Source: Saturnia japonica
Lineage: Eukaryota > Arthropoda > Insecta > Lepidoptera > Saturniidae
Direction: 5' to 3'
Length of the DNA: 64,000 nucleotides
NCBI GenBank assembly: GCA_033032175.1
Contig: CM065318.1
Coordinates: forward strand, 17,298,001 to 17,362,000
Part shown: piece after piece, positions 53,542 through 64,000 of the stretch
Layout of the letters: every line of letters begins with the position of its first letter
How positions within the stretch are numbered: position 1 is the first letter of the stretch
Notes under the pieces: model-generated
The model's database searches: none
The model's input: the letters and a program-made list of their open reading frames with translations, nothing else
What the model was told of the DNA's origin: nothing
Translations under genes and position numbers: made by a program

Positions 53542-56500
53542 CCAAAAAGCAACGGCTCCTGCGGTCATACCTACTCCGGTCAGTAGTCAGTAATCAAAAA
53601 CACTATATTCAGTATAGACCCTAAGAAGGTATATATGAATGTTAAAAAACTTCCACCAATCCTCAAGAAAAGCCGAAAATGTTTAGTGGATAAACAAGAC
53701 TCCCTGACCTTAGCAACCATGCTGTGATAGACTAATAAGTAAATCGTATATTCTACACAGTGATTGATTTTTATAAACTTTTTTACTTACCATCAACATA
53801 AGTCACTTTGCCTAGTAAATTTTTAAAATGTTTTTTTTTTCAATCAATACAAGCAAAGTGTAATTCTAAAATAAGTTACGAGTCATTTTAAAAAGTAATA
53901 TATTTTTATACCTATTAATATAAGATTTTATATATTATGTGTGTATAAAATCAATATTCAGTAATAAAAAAAAACTTTCATATCAATATATCAAATCACT
54001 GTATTATTTTATTTAAAATAAAACGATAAATTTAATACAAATACGTTTAAAAATTATACAATATCTAAAAAGATTTACCACTAGGTAGTTGTCGCGCGAT
54101 TGACATATTATTTAGTTCACTTAGAGTTATAATTAGGAACTCGTAAACAATTTAAGAGAAAATAATTGCATATAAAAATGTGCACGGGTCCTTATGGCAG
54201 TAACAGATGGCGGCGCACGGCCAATTTTTTATATATTCCGACTGTGAAATAGTCTAATATCATATTTTTATATCCTCATCGTTCATTATATGTATGTGGA
54301 CCAAGCTCCAATGTCGTGTCATGGGAGTTTTTTCATGGAAAAACTGGTATCTTTCATAAATAAACAAAAACAACATAACATAGGCGGCACTAACTCAATA
54401 GCTTACTTAACAAATTTATTTATTAAAGTAAAATTTATTTTGTACCACATATATTTCGAACATTCTACAAATAATAATTTCGAAACTTCAATACGTTTTA
54501 TGCGACAACGACATTAGCTTATTTCTTTATCGATTAATTTTAGAATTAAAGGTTTACTTTATTTGAAATTAAATGTTCTTATGCTCACGGAAATAGATAT
54601 TTTTTAATTTAAATTTATTAAATTTTGACATATCCGAATGATATGTACAAACTTTCTAATTTCATATCGCCATGTATATATCTCCGTGCAAGTTTCCGTA
54701 CGCCGCTGCTTGTTGTTACGGCTTATTGATTCTATTTCATTGGCACCGTTCTTCGGAGTCTTTGTAAATGTGTTGTTTCTTTACTTACGCTCCTTGTCGA
54801 GTACCATCCCGCCTGCTCAGAAAAGAAACGATTATATGTTATCCAAATAAAGCTTTTTTGGTGTCATTTTTTTTTCTCAGTTTCTCATTTCACCCCACAC
54901 AGGTACGTAGGTTAAGGGACATTTTTTTTTTTTTTTTTGTAATAGTGAACGCGCTAATTTGAAGAACTACCAGTCAGATACGAAAAATTCTTTTCGCACT
55001 TTTGTAACCTATTTATAGAGGAAAATTATGGACTATATAACTTCACGCTACAACCTTACTAAGTAACATTAATCTTGAACGTGAAGCAATGTGACAAGCT
55101 GAAGGCAAGTACGGGAACGTGAGAACAACAATAGTTTACACCGGTGCGTTGACTGCGGTAGTCTGGCGGAGAGTTTGTGGATTATATTTAACATGGGTGA
55201 AGTCGTGGGGTAAAGCTAGTCTTTAATAAAAAGAAGTAATGAAAATATTGAACATGTTTGCACCAAACAAAATATCGCTTTTTCACCGACAAACAAGCTA
55301 AATTATTAAACAGGAAATTAAAAACCCGACTGCAACGAAAATACTACAGTAAATTCTTTTTTATATTTTGCTTTTAATTTGATTAGGTACATAATTAGGG
55401 CGAATCTAACGACAACTCGTTCGCTAAAATCCATTAATCCGTTTAGGATACAGAGCGTGCTAAAGAAACCGACATAGAAAAACATAACCCACCTTTTTTG
55501 CTGTTGGGTAAAACGGACACTTACAATGGACGTACGGCCATTTGAAATTTACCGTTTCAATTATAGTCACTCAGAAAGTCAGCCTTGTAATTTTAAAAAC
55601 AAATTGACATTACTTACAGGCGTCGTGCGTTCACTTCTGCAATGCCCGTTCAAAGACGAGTTCGGACTCACGATGTTTCTGTAAATAAAGCGAATATTGA
55701 TGCTTCAAGCGGTGATGGACTCATTTAAGCCAATATCCAGCCATATTTACTCAATTGGTAGCGTTTTTTTTATCTTTATAGGTCTAGACCTATACGTTAG
55801 CGTTGAGGCCACAATCTCACCTGTTCTAAGTGACGATGTGGCCCGAGATGGTAGCACGCTAAGCCTAGTGGAAGACTGGCTCTCAAGTGCAGTTGCCGGA
55901 ACACACCAATTGGTGCTTGTTGACAGATTTTCAACTTGACAGTGTAAGCTAGACAGGCCGGTATTAGAAAAAAAACCCTACCACCATGCAAAAAAATCGT
56001 TCGGATACCGTGTTAATCGACGTGAAATGAATCCTACGTGCCCGAGTTTTCGGTGAAGGAAAACGTCGAAATGAAACGCGAACGTCTGAGATGTTCTCGT
56101 AGTGCCACCGTTCCGAAAAACATAAAACCGTACTGAGTTCCTTTTCCCACGGAGTGAATTGACAGTCACTAAGGTCGAACTCGAAAATAATGTCGTCGCA
56201 TTTATTATTGTAGTGTTGTGGTTGGTGTATTTGAATTAATTTTTTTTAAGTCGATAAAAAAATTATTAATCACATTTTTTTTGGATAGTGGCTAAAACAC
56301 AATGTTCATGAAATTTGGAATCAGGTACTACAGTTTTGTGATCGTTTTGGATTTGTGGCTTGAATATAATTGGCCACCGCGAAACTTTAATGGTATATTA
56401 TACTTTACGTAATTTTCAACGATCGACTGTTTGCCTCTGCAGTAGTTTGTCTATAATAACATTATCGTCATCATTGAATCTTACCCCAAAGAAGCTCTCT

Positions 56501-57187
56501 TGATGTTTGTCGCATTGTTCTGTAGAAGGATCCTCGGATGACTATTCATCACGGTACTTGATCTCCAGCTGTAATTAATGTTTAAGATGAACTAATTATT
56601 TACGGAATGTTTAAAACAGTGTACACTCCATATAGTAAAGTTGTAGGAACCGGGTATTTTATAACATGATAAAGAGTTTTCGCTAGACGGAGAGTAGAGA
56701 AGATTAGAGACTTAGTTTTAATTATTAAGTAAAAGTATGAGGTTATTTGTGAAGCTATTTCTTCTAAAAGAGTATTAATTCTTATCCAGATAAATATAAG
56801 TTACCTTGAGAATTTAACGTTGATTAAAATGTCACACTATATCATTTAAGTGTTATACGAATACCGTAGAAGATATCACTGATTCAATATTACGTGCAAC
56901 CTAAAAAAAAATCATTCGCAGCGAAACGGTTGGCCGGCACACTGCTGCCACCCGCGCCGCGCTGCTGCCTTCATATTAATCATGTGCGTGCGTTCGTACC
57001 GATGAACTCTAAAAACTAAATCGATAGAACATGCTTTTTTGAACACAAATGACATATAATTAGTAAATTGCACCCGTGCGTTTATTATACCTTGTTCTGT
57101 TGAGATGTTTAAATTTGGTTAAAAATGTTAAAGTACCTATTTAGTAATATATATATAGAAAAATCCTTGCGTATGACAAGAAAGAAA
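53542..57187. other. Intergenic and Seh1 3' region
   Basis: 53595-53720 is a LINE 3' fragment, probably in the Seh1 3' UTR. 54885-54960 is a fragment of the A-tailed retroposon (cacaggtacgtaggttaagggac). 55770-55940 resembles a lepidopteran repeat (aagtgacgatgtggcccgagatgg). The rest, 55990-57187, shows nothing. Confidence 0.5.

Positions 57188-64000
<6,813 letters not shown>

Overview
The window is nuclear DNA of an insect, almost certainly a moth or butterfly. It is AT-rich, has small spliced exons with canonical GT-AG junctions, and carries repeats typical of Lepidoptera: the ACGGCCCACCTGATGGTAAGC-like dispersed repeat (49770-50010 and 62190-62430), a tRNA-headed SINE, degenerate LINEs, mariner/Tc1 relics and many MITEs. 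No bacterial-type operon, CRISPR array or rRNA was seen.

Four spliced genes were rebuilt exon by exon, and every junction keeps reading phase. (1) Minus strand, 21626 down to 1777 and running off the left edge: RNA 3'-terminal phosphate cyclase (Rtca), 7 exons, first 293 residues, with one GC-AG intron. (2) Minus strand, 28947 down to 26182: a six-exon gene whose last exon is a complete piggyBac-type transposase with all three catalytic Asp; five small upstream exons encode an unrecognised basic/acidic N-terminal region. It is a candidate domesticated transposase. (3) Plus strand, 39862-53541: nucleoporin Seh1, 8 exons, 381 codons, complete. (4) Minus strand, from the right edge down to 57188: the C-terminal half of an AMPK-related/HUNK-like Ser/Thr kinase, 4 exons.

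Most of the rest is mobile DNA, much of it in introns. The large Rtca intron 7829-16836 holds a 5.9-kb DNA transposon (10554-16469) with ~560-bp terminal inverted repeats, a short target duplication and a protein of about 1,480 residues: N-terminal Cys/His fingers, an XPG/FEN1-like nuclease domain and a C-terminal Tesmin/TSO1-like CXC domain. It resembles the Academ type, but the family was not verified. Its reading frame is broken only by an A10 run. Other Rtca introns hold an internally deleted IS630/Tc1-like element, an internally deleted mariner and an RLE-type LINE tail, plus a LINE fragment split by a solo LTR and a Ty3/gypsy Gag-Pro relic.

30264-39374 has no gene: it holds a LINE split by a second solo LTR, two hAT-like non-autonomous elements and a foldback element. 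Seh1 introns carry a 320-bp-arm inverted repeat, two oppositely oriented Jockey-like LINE tails, an RLE-type LINE tail, a hAT-like MITE and two SINEs, one of which ends 18 bases before the last splice acceptor. An A-tailed retroposon of about 620 bases occurs in several copies; one sits inside an LTR remnant, and an uninterrupted LTR at 32888-33107 shows the empty site.
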